A DNA stretch of 30,562 nucleotides from CAZRQL01 sp964602415 (GCA_964602415.1 CAZRQL010000034.1:1-30562); one strand, 5' to 3'. Positions 8,579 through 16,974 are shown, numbered from the stretch's first letter. Notes: generated by a model from the letters alone, not told the origin. Program-made: numbers and translations.

Positions 8579-9099
8579 TTAATATTTATTCAAAAATATT
8601 TGTAAAAATAAGTCTATTCTTAAAAAAAAAAAAAAAAATAAAAAATATTTAGCAGCTATTTTCAAGAGTGATGAAATATGAACAATGGGTTAATTTTTTG
8701 TAAATAAATAAGCAAAATTTAACGAATAACTTTATTGGATTTATTAAAAAAAACTTATTGCTTCTCTGCAAATTAGACCCGAATTGCACAATTTTTTGCT
8801 TGACCCCGAACAAATACACCCGATGCCGTAGGTATCACATGTTTGTAGCCCACGCATGCGCTGATGGGATTTGACCCCGATAGGGCGCACACGTGGGGCA
8901 ATACCGTTTTTCTGACACCACAGCGATAGCCCATTTTCAACGATTGAAGGCGCAAATGCGAACTTCTACTAATCCGTGATAAAATTTGTGTGCTGAGGAT
9001 TGGGATTGGGGTTTCTGAGACATTTAATTTAGAAAAACGGCTCTATTTGCTTCAAATACAAATATAATTTTTACCTTTTGTGCCAAAATTGATAAGAGT
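8579..9099. other. Intergenic region with A-tract and a GC-rich palindromic relic
   Basis: This 521-bp divergent gap between the leftward secreted-protein gene and the rightward TIR gene has no ORF I trust. It is AT-rich and has a run of 17 A at 8622-8638. A GC-richer island at about 8795-8912 contains the imperfect palindrome GATGCC-GTA-GGTATC (8822-8836), the palindrome CGCATGCG (8853-8860) and two copies of TTGACCCCGA (8800-8809 and 8871-8880). It resembles a decayed REP-type repeat like those seen in other Bacteroidota genomes. It differs in sequence from the 3943-4477 cluster. Confidence 0.6.
9046..9080 (+). promoter_or_regulatory. Candidate promoter for the TIR protein gene
   Basis: TTTG at 9046-9049 is followed after 22 nt by TACCTTTTG (9072-9080). 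This is close to the Bacteroidota pattern TTTG-N19-21-TAnnTTTG, with one extra T in the -7 box. The predicted start near 9087 would leave a leader of about 13 nt before the ATG at 9100. Confidence 0.4.
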
Positions 9100-12000
9100 A
9101 TGAATTTTAAAGATGTTTTTATTTCTTACGGTAGGCAGGAGAGCAAATTTTTTGCCTCTAAACTGTATCAATCTCTTATCAAACAAGGGCTTGATGTTTG
9201 GTTTGATCAAAACGACATCCCTTTGGGAGTGGACTTTCAGGCCCAAATAGACGAAGGCATCGAAAAAGCCCACAATTTTATATTCATCATTTCGCCGCAC
9301 TCTATTCAGTCACAGTATTGTTTGAAAGAAATCATGCTGGCCATCAAAAGAGGCAAAAGAATCATCCCTATTTTGCACGTAGAGCCGACAGATAATTTCG
9401 ATAAAATACACCCAAAAATCGCCAAAATCAACTGGCTTTACATGCGCGAACAAGCTGACCCGAATCTGCCGCAAAGCGAGTGGACGGCCATAGACGACTA
9501 CGAATCAAGCCTTAAGAACCTGTTGGCCATATTTGAATTTGAAAAACAATACGTAAAAGAGCACACAGCACTGCTCGATAAAGCCATCCGCTGGGAAAGA
9601 AACTCCAGACCAACCGAACTGCTGCTGGTAGGCCATGAAAGAGAAGCCGCACAGCACTGGTTGCAAAAAGAGTACCTGCACTACCCCTGCGAGCCAACCG
9701 CCCTACATACAGAATACATATCCGAATCCAAGAAAAATGGCGAAAACCTGCAAACCGATTTATTTTTCTCTTTTTCGGAGCAAGACAACAAAATCAAAGA
9801 TGCGGTTTTGCAAGCCCTAAACCGCCGCTCTTTTACTGCGTGGACTCACAAACGCGATATCCAAAAAGGAATCGAATTTGAAAAAGCCATCGAAGAAGGC
9901 ATAGAAAAAGCAGACAATTTGCTGTTTTTTATCTCGCCCGACTCAGTGGTCTCAAAGTGGTGTCTCAAAGAGCTTGACTATGCAAAAAGCCTCAACAAAA
10001 GGATTATTCCCCTGCTCATAGAGCCTGCCGACCATATCCCCCCTCAGATTCAAGGACTTCAATACATAGACTTTACGGACAATGAACTGAAAAGAGCCGA
10101 AGAAGGCTTGGATATAGGGATGGTTGTTGAGAAACTGCACAAAGGACAGGCAGAAAATACGGCTTTTCTTTCCAAAAACGAAAAATCTGATTTTGAGAAA
10201 GATATCGACGAACTGATTGGCATCTTGCGCAAAGACCAAGAGTACCATTGGCTGCATAAGACCCTGCTGGTACAGGCACTGCGCTGGCAAAACCAACAAA
10301 ACAACCCGGCACTGCTATTGAGAGGCTTTAACCTTGACAAAGCAAGAACGTGGCTGGATGCCAACAAAAACAGACAAATTTATGCACCGACAGATTTGCA
10401 CGTAAATTTTATTGAGCAGTCCGGAGCATTGGTAGGCCAACTGGAAACAGAAGTCTTTATTTCTTACTCAAGAAAAGACAGCGATTTTGCCCGAAAACTC
10501 AATATCGAATTGCAAAACCAAGGCAAAACCACTTGGTTTGACCAAGAGTCCATTGCCGAGTCAAGCGATTTTAAAACTGAAATATTCAAAGGCATTGCCT
10601 CAAGCGACAACTTCTTATTTGTTATCTCGCCTGACTCTGTCAGGTCAATTCATTGCGAAGAAGAAGTGGATTATGCGGTCTCTCTGGGAAAAAGAATCAT
10701 AACAGTACTGTGCAAACCCACCCCGACCGAAGACATTGCGCCCTCCCTGCTCTCTGTGCAGTGGATAGATTTCTACAATCAAGGCTTTGAAAAAGGATTT
10801 TCGCAACTGTTGCGAGCCATAGACATTGATAGAGAGTACGTTTCGACCCACACCAAACTCTCCCAAAGGACGCTGGAATGGCTCAACAAAGGCCGCCTTG
10901 AGGACTTGCTGCTCAGGGGCAAAGAACTCCAAGATACCGAACACTGGCTCGAAACCGTACAAAAAAAACCCGCCCCTACACCTGAGATGATCCAGTTTGT
11001 GCAAAGAAGTCGAGAAGTGTCTGATTTGCAAGCATCTAAACATTACAAAGAACAGTTTGAAAAACTCACATTGCTGGAAAGACAACAAGTCGTAGAAGAC
11101 TCATTGGCGCGAAAAGAAAACTCCCGTTTTGCTTATACCTTGATTTTTGGGGCTTTTACGTCTTTGCTGGTGTTAGGACTTTTTCTGACCAGCGGCGAAA
11201 CCTCTCTCAAAAACCAAATGCTGGAGCTGGGGTATGGGCTGTTTGCAGCTTTCTTTTTTGCCCTTATGCTGGTGGTCAATGCCGTTTTGTTTTACCAACG
11301 CTTGATGAGACGCGCCCAAAATTACTACCAGTCTTTGATGCTGTTGGCCACAGAATGGAAAAGTGGCAATCCGGCGGTACTGCTAAACCAAGCCGAACTG
11401 AAAATAGCCCGCCGATGGATTGAAAACTTTGTAAACAAGAGAAAGAAATTCAAACTGGCGCAGATTCAGGAGGAATTCTTGCGAGAAAGCGAAAAAAATC
11501 CGGCTCAAAAAGGCAAAGCCCGCAAAAAGTTCCAGACTGAAACCGAAACCATCCGAGCGCAACGAAGATTTTACAGGAGAATTTTATTGAGCACTCTGGC
11601 ATTTATGGCCATCAGCTATCCTTTTTTTATCATGGAAGATGCCCCCGTATTGGGCTTTTTGATTCACAACGCTCTTAGTTTGTCTCTGCTGGGCGGTGTA
11701 GGGCTGTATATCAGAAAATTGGCAAAAAAATACGAAACCCTTGAAGCCCACCAAGAAATCAGCCGATTGGCCACGCTTTGGGAACTTTGCAACCGCGACA
11801 ACAATCTTTTGATAGAAGGCTTTTTATTGGCTACTGCCCTTGAATGGCTGCAACAAAACCCAACCGAACTTACAGAGGCCGAAAAAGAATTCATCACCCA
11901 AAGCTATCAAGCCTACAAAGTCCAACATCCCGACAAAGAGCCTCGTTATGTGAGCCTGTTAGATAAGTTATTTACTACCAGAAACTTGGTAATTGCCATT

Positions 12001-12150
12001 GTCTTGTTGATTGTAAATCTCTTGATTTACACTACCTACCTCAACGATTACAAGCCACAGCCGGTATTACCGGAAGTTCAGCAGGACACAACCACAGATT
12101 TTATTGACAACCAAGAAGATAGTACAACAAACCTTGAGACGACAGAGTAA
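9100..12150 (+). CDS. Triple-TIR-domain membrane protein with five linker repeats
   Basis: A 1016-residue protein with TIR domains at about 3-145, 219-345 and 450-575. Each shows the (F-I/F-F)-S-(Y/F)-S/G strand, a W-(F/T)-(D/H) segment and an I-S-P-(D/H)-S motif. Glu77, Glu291 and Glu522 sit three residues after a conserved Cys, where SARM1-type NADases carry the catalytic Glu, so NAD cleavage is plausible for all three. A repeat with W-x(~10)-L-L-x(~8)-A-x-x-W-(L/I) follows each TIR (164-188, 395-419, 593-617). It recurs at 752-774 and 893-917, each time after a transmembrane hairpin (about 678-731 and 828-871). A fifth membrane helix lies at 961-981, followed by an acidic tail. The linker is known to me from TIR proteins coupled to WD40 or STAND parts, but no such effector is present here. 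The gene stands alone and its function (NAD-depleting defence or membrane-linked signalling) is inferred. Confidence 0.92.
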   Translation: MNFKDVFISYGRQESKFFASKLYQSLIKQGLDVWFDQNDIPLGVDFQAQIDEGIEKAHNFIFIISPHSIQSQYCLKEIMLAIKRGKRIIPILHVEPTDNFDKIHPKIAKINWLYMREQADPNLPQSEWTAIDDYESSLKNLLAIFEFEKQYVKEHTALLDKAIRWERNSRPTELLLVGHEREAAQHWLQKEYLHYPCEPTALHTEYISESKKNGENLQTDLFFSFSEQDNKIKDAVLQALNRRSFTAWTHKRDIQKGIEFEKAIEEGIEKADNLLFFISPDSVVSKWCLKELDYAKSLNKRIIPLLIEPADHIPPQIQGLQYIDFTDNELKRAEEGLDIGMVVEKLHKGQAENTAFLSKNEKSDFEKDIDELIGILRKDQEYHWLHKTLLVQALRWQNQQNNPALLLRGFNLDKARTWLDANKNRQIYAPTDLHVNFIEQSGALVGQLETEVFISYSRKDSDFARKLNIELQNQGKTTWFDQESIAESSDFKTEIFKGIASSDNFLFVISPDSVRSIHCEEEVDYAVSLGKRIITVLCKPTPTEDIAPSLLSVQWIDFYNQGFEKGFSQLLRAIDIDREYVSTHTKLSQRTLEWLNKGRLEDLLLRGKELQDTEHWLETVQKKPAPTPEMIQFVQRSREVSDLQASKHYKEQFEKLTLLERQQVVEDSLARKENSRFAYTLIFGAFTSLLVLGLFLTSGETSLKNQMLELGYGLFAAFFFALMLVVNAVLFYQRLMRRAQNYYQSLMLLATEWKSGNPAVLLNQAELKIARRWIENFVNKRKKFKLAQIQEEFLRESEKNPAQKGKARKKFQTETETIRAQRRFYRRILLSTLAFMAISYPFFIMEDAPVLGFLIHNALSLSLLGGVGLYIRKLAKKYETLEAHQEISRLATLWELCNRDNNLLIEGFLLATALEWLQQNPTELTEAEKEFITQSYQAYKVQHPDKEPRYVSLLDKLFTTRNLVIAIVLLIVNLLIYTTYLNDYKPQPVLPEVQQDTTTDFIDNQEDSTTNLETTE

Positions 12151-12167
12151 GACTGCAAGCAAATGTT

Positions 12168-15068
12168 TCATGCCTTGGGGCTTATCTCACTAAATTTTTG
12201 CTTGAGAAAGCGAGCGGTATGGTTGTTTGTTAGCTTGAGCATGTCTTCCGGTGTGCCTTCAAAACAAATATACCCGCCTTGTTGTCCACCATCGGGGCCG
12301 AGGTCTATCACCCAGTCGGCTGTTTTGACAACGTCCATATTGTGCTCGATGACTATCACTGTGTGCCCTTTTTCTACCAAGGCGTTGAGAGCCGTCAATA
12401 GCTTGGATATGTCGGCAAAGTGCAATCCCGTTGTTGGTTCATCGAAGATAAAAACCGTTTTTCCATCCGAACCGCCCTTACTTAAAAATGAGGCCAGTTT
12501 GATGCGTTGGGCTTCGCCTCCTGATAGAGTAGAGGAAGACTGCCCCAACTTCATATAGCCCAATCCCACTTCTTGGAGGGGCAGAAGTTTATCTACTATT
12601 TTTTTCTCGTTCACCAAAAACTCAATGGCTTCATTAACAGTCAAATCAAGCAGCTCCGCAATGTTTTTGTCTTTGTAGCACACCTCAAGCAAATCATCTT
12701 TGAACCGTTTGCCTTTACAGGCTTCGCAAGTGAGGCGAATATCAGCCATAAACTGCATCTCAATGGTAACGATTCCCTCGCCTTGGCAAACATCGCAACG
12801 TCCCCCGTCCACATTGAAAGAAAAAAGGCCGGGTTTGTAACCTCTCTGTTTGGCAAGGGGTTGGTTAGCATAGAGTTCTCGAATTAGGTCATAGGCTTTG
12901 ATGTAGGTAATGGGATTGGAGCGCGAAGTTTTGCCTATGGGTTCTTGATTGACAGACTCCACATGGGTTACTGAACCTTGTGGGATTTCGATACCATTGT
13001 ACTTGCCTGTGGCTTCAGCCGTCGAAGAGCCTGTTGCTTTTTGGAGTGCAGGATACAATATTTTGCCGATGAGGGTAGATTTGCCGCTGCCGCTTACGCC
13101 CGTCACACAGCACATGACCCCAAGCGGAAAACGTACTGTCAAGTCTTTGAGGTTGTTTTCTCTGGCTCCTTTGATGGTTATGGCTTCGCTCCAAGCCTTG
13201 CGCCTTGAGGGAATGGCGATTTTGTCTTGCCCCGTGAGAAATCGAAATGTGTGGCTGTGTTGGATGTCATGGCTATTGGGCTGCATTTTTCTACCCTGCG
13301 GATCTTTGAAAAATCCCTTTTTTGAATCAAAAGAGCCTTGCAGCATCAGTGCGCCGCCATTGGCTCCCGCATCAGGGCCTATGTCAATGATTTGGTCTGC
13401 CGCCAACATGATTTCTTCTTCGTGCTCCACCACTATTACCGTGTTGCCCAAGTCTCTGAGTTCCTGCAAAACAGTTATCAGATTGCGGGTATCGCGGGGA
13501 TGCAAACCAATGGATGGCTCATCCAAGATATACATAGACCCGACCAAAGCACTCCCCAGAGAGGTTGCCAGCTTAATGCGCTGAAACTCACCTCCCGAAA
13601 GGGTGGAAGTCAGACGGTTCAAGGTCAAATATCCCAAGCCTACATGATTGAGATAGCCCAGTCTGTTGCAAATTTCCTTAATCAAACGATTGGAGACTTT
13701 TTCCTCAAATTCGCTGAGGCGAAGTCCCGCAAAAAATGCTTCTAACTCTGTAATAGGCAACAGCACTAAGTCAATAATAGATTTTCCCCCTATTTTTACA
13801 TAGTCTGCATCAGCCCTAAGCCTTGATCCCCTGCACTCGGGACACATTATTTTGCTGCGAAACCGCGAGAGCAAGACCCTATACTGAACCTTATGCAGAT
13901 TGGATTCTATGTATTTGAAAAAAGTATTGATACCGGAAAAATATTGATTACCCTCCCAAAGCAATTGCTTTTCTTCATCGGTGAGCAACTCATAGGAACG
14001 ATGTATAGGAAAATTGAAGTTGATGGCTTTTTTTATTAAGGGTGTAAGCCATGTTGTTCTGAAGGTATCACCCCGCCAAGGGGCTATCGCTCCGCCAAAA
14101 AGGGAAAGACTTTTGTCGGGTACGACCAAGTCGGGATCTATACCCAACACCGTACCAAACCCATCGCAGCGTTTGCAAGCACCATAAGGATTGTTAAAAC
14201 TAAACAGGTTGATGCTGGGGACTTCAAAAATCATCCCGTCAGCCTCAAACTTATCCGAAAATTTGTGCTGTGTGGGCGCACCTTGCTGCGGGTAAAGCTC
14301 TATCAGGCAGGTGCCCTCTCCTTCAAAAAAAGCTGTCTGAACGCTATCCGTTAAGCGAAAAAGAGTATCCTCATCGTTTTTTACGCTGTTGCGATCGATT
14401 ACCACAGCCATAGGCTCTGAAGTTTTTTTCTTGCCCTCGCCCAACTGCAACACAGCCGAAACGTCTTTGGAAAGCAATTCTTCTACCAAATACACGTGCT
14501 CCCCTTTTTTGACACGGGAAAAACCTTTTTGCAACAAAATTTTAAGCTCCTCTTCCAAAGAGCGATCCCGTTTGAACAAGGGGCAAAGTACCAAAAACTT
14601 GGTTTCTTCCGGTTGAGACATCACAAAATTAACCACATCTTCGACGCTGTCTTTGCGCACCTGCTTGCCTGAGACAGGCGAGTGCGTTTTGCCGATACGG
14701 GCAAAAAGCAATTTCAGGTAGTCATAAATTTCGGTGGTAGTCCCTACGGTGGAGCGGGGGTTGCGGGTATTGACTTTTTGCTCTACCGCAATGGCCGGAC
14801 AAACTCCGCTAATGTAATCAACATCAGGCTTTTCCATGCGTCCCAAAAACTGTCTTGCGTAAGAACTCAGGCTTTCGACATACATGCGCTGGCCTTCGGC
14901 AAAAAGGGTATCAAAGGCCAAAGAAGATTTGCCGCTTCCGCTTACCCCCGTGATAACCACCAATTTATTGCGTGGTATGGCTACCGTTATGTTTTTGAGG
15001 TTATTGACGCGCGCACCTTTGACTATAATATGGGTTTTGGGGCTATGCGTAAGAATGTTGTCGGACAT
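12168..15068 (-). CDS. uvrA: Excinuclease ABC subunit A (UvrA)
   Basis: UvrA is the damage-sensing ATPase of nucleotide excision repair. It works with UvrB in the cytoplasm to load onto damaged DNA. With the start at 15068 it has 966 residues, near the usual 940-950. Both ABC halves are complete: Walker A G-V-S-G-S-G-K-S in each, signatures L-S-G-G-E-F-Q-R and L-S-G-G-E-A-Q-R, and Walker B regions I-L-D-E-P-S-I-G-L-H and I-F-D-E-P-T-T-G-L-H. Zinc-binding Cys pairs are seen as C-K-R-C, C-P-E-C, C-D-V-C and C-E-A-C. An in-frame ATG at 15155 would add 29 residues unlike any UvrA. I prefer 15068 because the family-like sequence starts there and a TATGTTTG box lies just upstream. Its 3' end converges on the TIR gene with only 17 nt between stop codons. 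Confidence 0.97.
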   Translation of the reverse strand: MSDNILTHSPKTHIIVKGARVNNLKNITVAIPRNKLVVITGVSGSGKSSLAFDTLFAEGQRMYVESLSSYARQFLGRMEKPDVDYISGVCPAIAVEQKVNTRNPRSTVGTTTEIYDYLKLLFARIGKTHSPVSGKQVRKDSVEDVVNFVMSQPEETKFLVLCPLFKRDRSLEEELKILLQKGFSRVKKGEHVYLVEELLSKDVSAVLQLGEGKKKTSEPMAVVIDRNSVKNDEDTLFRLTDSVQTAFFEGEGTCLIELYPQQGAPTQHKFSDKFEADGMIFEVPSINLFSFNNPYGACKRCDGFGTVLGIDPDLVVPDKSLSLFGGAIAPWRGDTFRTTWLTPLIKKAINFNFPIHRSYELLTDEEKQLLWEGNQYFSGINTFFKYIESNLHKVQYRVLLSRFRSKIMCPECRGSRLRADADYVKIGGKSIIDLVLLPITELEAFFAGLRLSEFEEKVSNRLIKEICNRLGYLNHVGLGYLTLNRLTSTLSGGEFQRIKLATSLGSALVGSMYILDEPSIGLHPRDTRNLITVLQELRDLGNTVIVVEHEEEIMLAADQIIDIGPDAGANGGALMLQGSFDSKKGFFKDPQGRKMQPNSHDIQHSHTFRFLTGQDKIAIPSRRKAWSEAITIKGARENNLKDLTVRFPLGVMCCVTGVSGSGKSTLIGKILYPALQKATGSSTAEATGKYNGIEIPQGSVTHVESVNQEPIGKTSRSNPITYIKAYDLIRELYANQPLAKQRGYKPGLFSFNVDGGRCDVCQGEGIVTIEMQFMADIRLTCEACKGKRFKDDLLEVCYKDKNIAELLDLTVNEAIEFLVNEKKIVDKLLPLQEVGLGYMKLGQSSSTLSGGEAQRIKLASFLSKGGSDGKTVFIFDEPTTGLHFADISKLLTALNALVEKGHTVIVIEHNMDVVKTADWVIDLGPDGGQQGGYICFEGTPEDMLKLTNNHTARFLKQKFSEISPKA

Positions 15069-15080
15069 GATAAAATTTTG

Positions 15081-15088
15081 CAAACATA
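15081..15088 (-). promoter_or_regulatory. Candidate -7 element for uvrA (TATGTTTG)
   Basis: On the minus strand TATGTTTG fits TAnnTTTG and lies 12 nt before the ATG at 15068. It supports that start over the one at 15155. No clear -33 TTTG is present at 19-21 nt. Confidence 0.4.
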
Positions 15089-15164
15089 AACCTAAGACGG
15101 TACTTAACGTAAGCGAACCGAATCGATATGAATCCTCATCGGACTTTTTTATCAAGAAATATGA

Positions 15165-15377
15165 CTACAAAAACTCCCTAAGCACGCTGTAAAGAGAATA
15201 AAAGACAGCCGCTACCGTAAAAAAAGCAGTAAAATAAGGCTTTTCGGTCTGCCACACCCTATCGAGCAACAAACCCAACAAAGCCCCTGCCAAGATGATA
15301 GAAAACATTTTGGTAGCAATTCCTGCCGCTTGGTTAGACGGCTGAGATGGTTGTTTTCTCTTTTTTGGGCTGGCCAT
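15165..15377 (-). CDS. AtpZ/AtpI-family small membrane protein
   Basis: A 70-residue protein with a basic N-terminus (residues 1-12) and two membrane helices, about 23-40 and 49-65. The first helix ends G-L-L-L-D, typical of the AtpZ/AtpI family. Family members accompany F-type ATP synthase operons and are thought to help assembly of the membrane part or Mg/Ca transport. Here no ATP synthase gene is in the window. The gene overlaps the end of the bactofilin gene by 44 nt, which suggests translational coupling, and uvrA starts 96 nt downstream. The M23-bactofilin-AtpZ order is one I associate with Bacteroidota genomes, so the ATP synthase operon may have moved away or lie elsewhere. Confidence 0.8.
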   Translation of the reverse strand: MASPKKRKQPSQPSNQAAGIATKMFSIILAGALLGLLLDRVWQTEKPYFTAFFTVAAVFYSLYSVLREFL

Positions 15378-15756
15378 TGGAAACAGACGTATTTTCTGCG
15401 TTCATCTTGCACATGCCGTTGAAGACAGCCCCCGACTCAACCACCAATTTGTCAGTATAAATGTCGCCTTTTACGATGGCAGTAGGCCTGAGTGTCAGAG
15501 TTTCTCCAATCTTGAGCATGCCGATGACCTCACCTTCGATTTCAGCGTTTTGAGCTATAATGTCGCCCTCCACTTTGGCACTTTTGCCTAAATAGACTTT
15601 TGATTTGCTATTGATGTTGCCCAAAACCCTGCCGTCCACTCGTATCAGACCTGAGGATTCTATGTTGCCCGTTACGGTTGTGCCGTTGCCGATTAGGTTG
15701 CTGTTGCGCACCAAGTCGGCCTCATCAGATTTTTCAGTTTTGCGGAAAAGAGCCAT
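15334..15756 (-). CDS. Bactofilin (polymer-forming cytoskeletal protein)
   Basis: A 140-residue protein with a bactofilin core at about 20-118. It has repeating short beta-helix turns: I-G-N-G-T-T-V-T-G-N-I near residue 21, V-D-G-R-V-L-G-N-I, then A-E-I-E-G-E-V-I-G and a T-L-R-P-T-A-I-V-K-G-D-I segment. Bactofilins assemble without nucleotide into filaments at the inner membrane and often position cell-wall enzymes. The M23 peptidase gene lies directly upstream on the same strand, 149 nt away, which matches the known bactofilin-M23 partnership in cell-shape control. The N-terminus (residues 1-17) and the C-tail (119-140, rich in K, T and S) are charged and probably disordered. Confidence 0.92.
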   Translation of the reverse strand: MALFRKTEKSDEADLVRNSNLIGNGTTVTGNIESSGLIRVDGRVLGNINSKSKVYLGKSAKVEGDIIAQNAEIEGEVIGMLKIGETLTLRPTAIVKGDIYTDKLVVESGAVFNGMCKMNAENTSVSNGQPKKEKTTISAV

Positions 15757-15773
15757 ATTTTTCTCAATTTTTT

Positions 15774-15781
15774 CAAATATA
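15774..15781 (-). promoter_or_regulatory. Candidate -7 element upstream of bactofilin (TATATTTG)
   Basis: The minus-strand sequence TATATTTG fits TAnnTTTG and lies 17 nt before the bactofilin ATG. It could give the bactofilin-AtpZ pair a promoter separate from the M23 gene. No convincing -33 element is seen and the gap is AT-rich, so chance is possible. Confidence 0.35.
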
Positions 15782-15905
15782 AAAGCAAAAACTTTTGCCT
15801 ATTTACCAACGCAAGTTAAAGCAAAAACTTACATCCAAAAAAATTAATGCCTTTTGTCTTATATTTTTTTCAACCCAAAAAAAGTTATTGAGTAGAAAGC
15901 ATTTT

Positions 15906-16772
15906 CTATTGCAGGAATAAAAACTCCTGTGGGTCAATGGGGTTGCCATCGAGCCAAAGTTCAAAATGCAAGTGAGGCCCGTCGGTTTGTTCGCCTGAGT
16001 TGCCTATGATGGCGATGATGTCTCCTGCCCGCACCACGTCGCCGACTTTGTTGTAAAGTTGAGAGTTGTGCTTGTAGATGGATATAAGTTGGCTTTTGTG
16101 CTGTATGGCTATCACAAGCCCCGCGTCTTGTGTCCAAGATGAGAAAATAACGGTTCCATTGGCAACACAGCGAATCGGCTCATCTTTTTTGCTGACAATG
16201 TCAATGCCATAATGATTTTTCTTAATATTAAAAGGGGTGGTAACTACGCCGTCAAGAGGGGTAAACAAGAAAAGAGATTCAAAGTCTGTACGGGCTGCAT
16301 TTCTACCACCAGCCATAACCCCTTCGTTTTCAGATGATTCAAATTCTTTTCTAAAAGAGGCATCAACCGGGCGGGCTTTATCGAGATTGACCTCTTGGGC
16401 TGAAACAACTGAAGGAGTGCTTTGGTTTTGTACGGTCTCATTAGATTTCCCCTCCAATATTTTTCTGAGGTTGGCTTGATAAATGTCTCTGGTAGAAAGC
16501 TCATTTTCAAGGGAATCTATTACTGAGCGCATCTCCAAAAGTTGCCTGAGTTGTTGGCTCTCGCTGTAGTTGGGGTTGAATCGGCGCGACAAAATGCCCG
16601 TAATGAGCAAAAAACTCAACATAAAAAGCACAACAAAAACAATGGTAAGAGCGGCTATGATTTTGGCCAAATTCAGATTGAGTGTAAACTTCTCCTCGAA
16701 GGTTTCTTCCTCTCTGACTATGAGCAAATAACGCTCCGTAAGCCTGTCATAAACGGTTTGGTTCTTTTTCAA
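15906..16772 (-). CDS. M23-family (LytM-type) membrane-anchored peptidoglycan endopeptidase
   Basis: A 288-residue protein with a cytoplasmic N-terminus of about 35 residues, one membrane helix (about 36-60), a coiled-coil-like stretch (about 68-107), a low-complexity linker and a C-terminal M23 domain (about 165-285). Zinc ligands are visible as His187 and Asp191 (H-Y-G-I-D) and the H-L-H motif with His267 and His269. This indicates an active zinc metallopeptidase that cuts peptidoglycan cross-links in the periplasm. It heads the M23-bactofilin-AtpZ group, so I infer that the bactofilin filament localises it for cell-shape or wall remodelling. A candidate -7 box TATTTTTG lies on the minus strand at 16791-16798. 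Confidence 0.92.
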   Translation of the reverse strand: MKKNQTVYDRLTERYLLIVREEETFEEKFTLNLNLAKIIAALTIVFVVLFMLSFLLITGILSRRFNPNYSESQQLRQLLEMRSVIDSLENELSTRDIYQANLRKILEGKSNETVQNQSTPSVVSAQEVNLDKARPVDASFRKEFESSENEGVMAGGRNAARTDFESLFLFTPLDGVVTTPFNIKKNHYGIDIVSKKDEPIRCVANGTVIFSSWTQDAGLVIAIQHKSQLISIYKHNSQLYNKVGDVVRAGDIIAIIGNSGEQTDGPHLHFELWLDGNPIDPQEFLFLQ

Positions 16773-16790
16773 AACTCAAATAATTTTGGA

Positions 16791-16798
16791 CAAAAATA
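16791..16798 (-). promoter_or_regulatory. Candidate -7 element for the M23-bactofilin group (TATTTTTG)
   Basis: The minus-strand sequence fits TAnnTTTG, 18 nt before the ATG at 16772. A TTTG (16822-16825, minus) lies 23 nt further upstream, slightly beyond the usual 19-21 nt spacing. Confidence 0.35.
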
Positions 16799-16954
16799 AT
16801 AAAAATCAAAGCCAATCTGAGCAAAACTAATTTCTACACACAGCCACCTGCGAGGCTTGTTCAAACCACCGGCTCAAATCTTTTCTATTAGGTAACAAAT
16901 ACAAAATCATCTCAAAACAAAAAGTCAAAGTGCTTTTTTGTGTGCCGTGTTTTA

Positions 16955-16962
16955 TACTTTTG
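16955..16962 (+). promoter_or_regulatory. -7 element of the tRNA-Arg promoter (TACTTTTG)
   Basis: TACTTTTG is an exact TAnnTTTG match, 12 nt before the first base of the mature tRNA. This is the distance expected for a short 5' leader removed by RNase P. The nearest TTTG upstream (16937-16940) gives a spacer of only 14 nt, so the -33 region is unclear. Confidence 0.55.
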
Positions 16963-16974
16963 CACAATTAATTT

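Noticed and set aside
9952..10367. Several minus-strand frames of 79-115 residues within the TIR gene.
   Set aside because: They overlap each other and the well-supported TIR coding frame, and show no domain features.
9100..12150. Thoeris or CBASS system.
   Set aside because: No ThsA-type NADase, SLOG protein, cyclase or other effector gene is next to the TIR gene. The neighbours are a surface protein and uvrA.
12949..13584. 211-residue plus-strand reading frame opposite uvrA.
   Set aside because: It is the antisense shadow of a highly conserved uvrA region, with a composition unlike the neighbouring proteins.
15069..15155. N-terminal extension of UvrA by 29 residues.
   Set aside because: The extension does not look like any UvrA, and a TAnnTTTG box lies between the two candidate starts.
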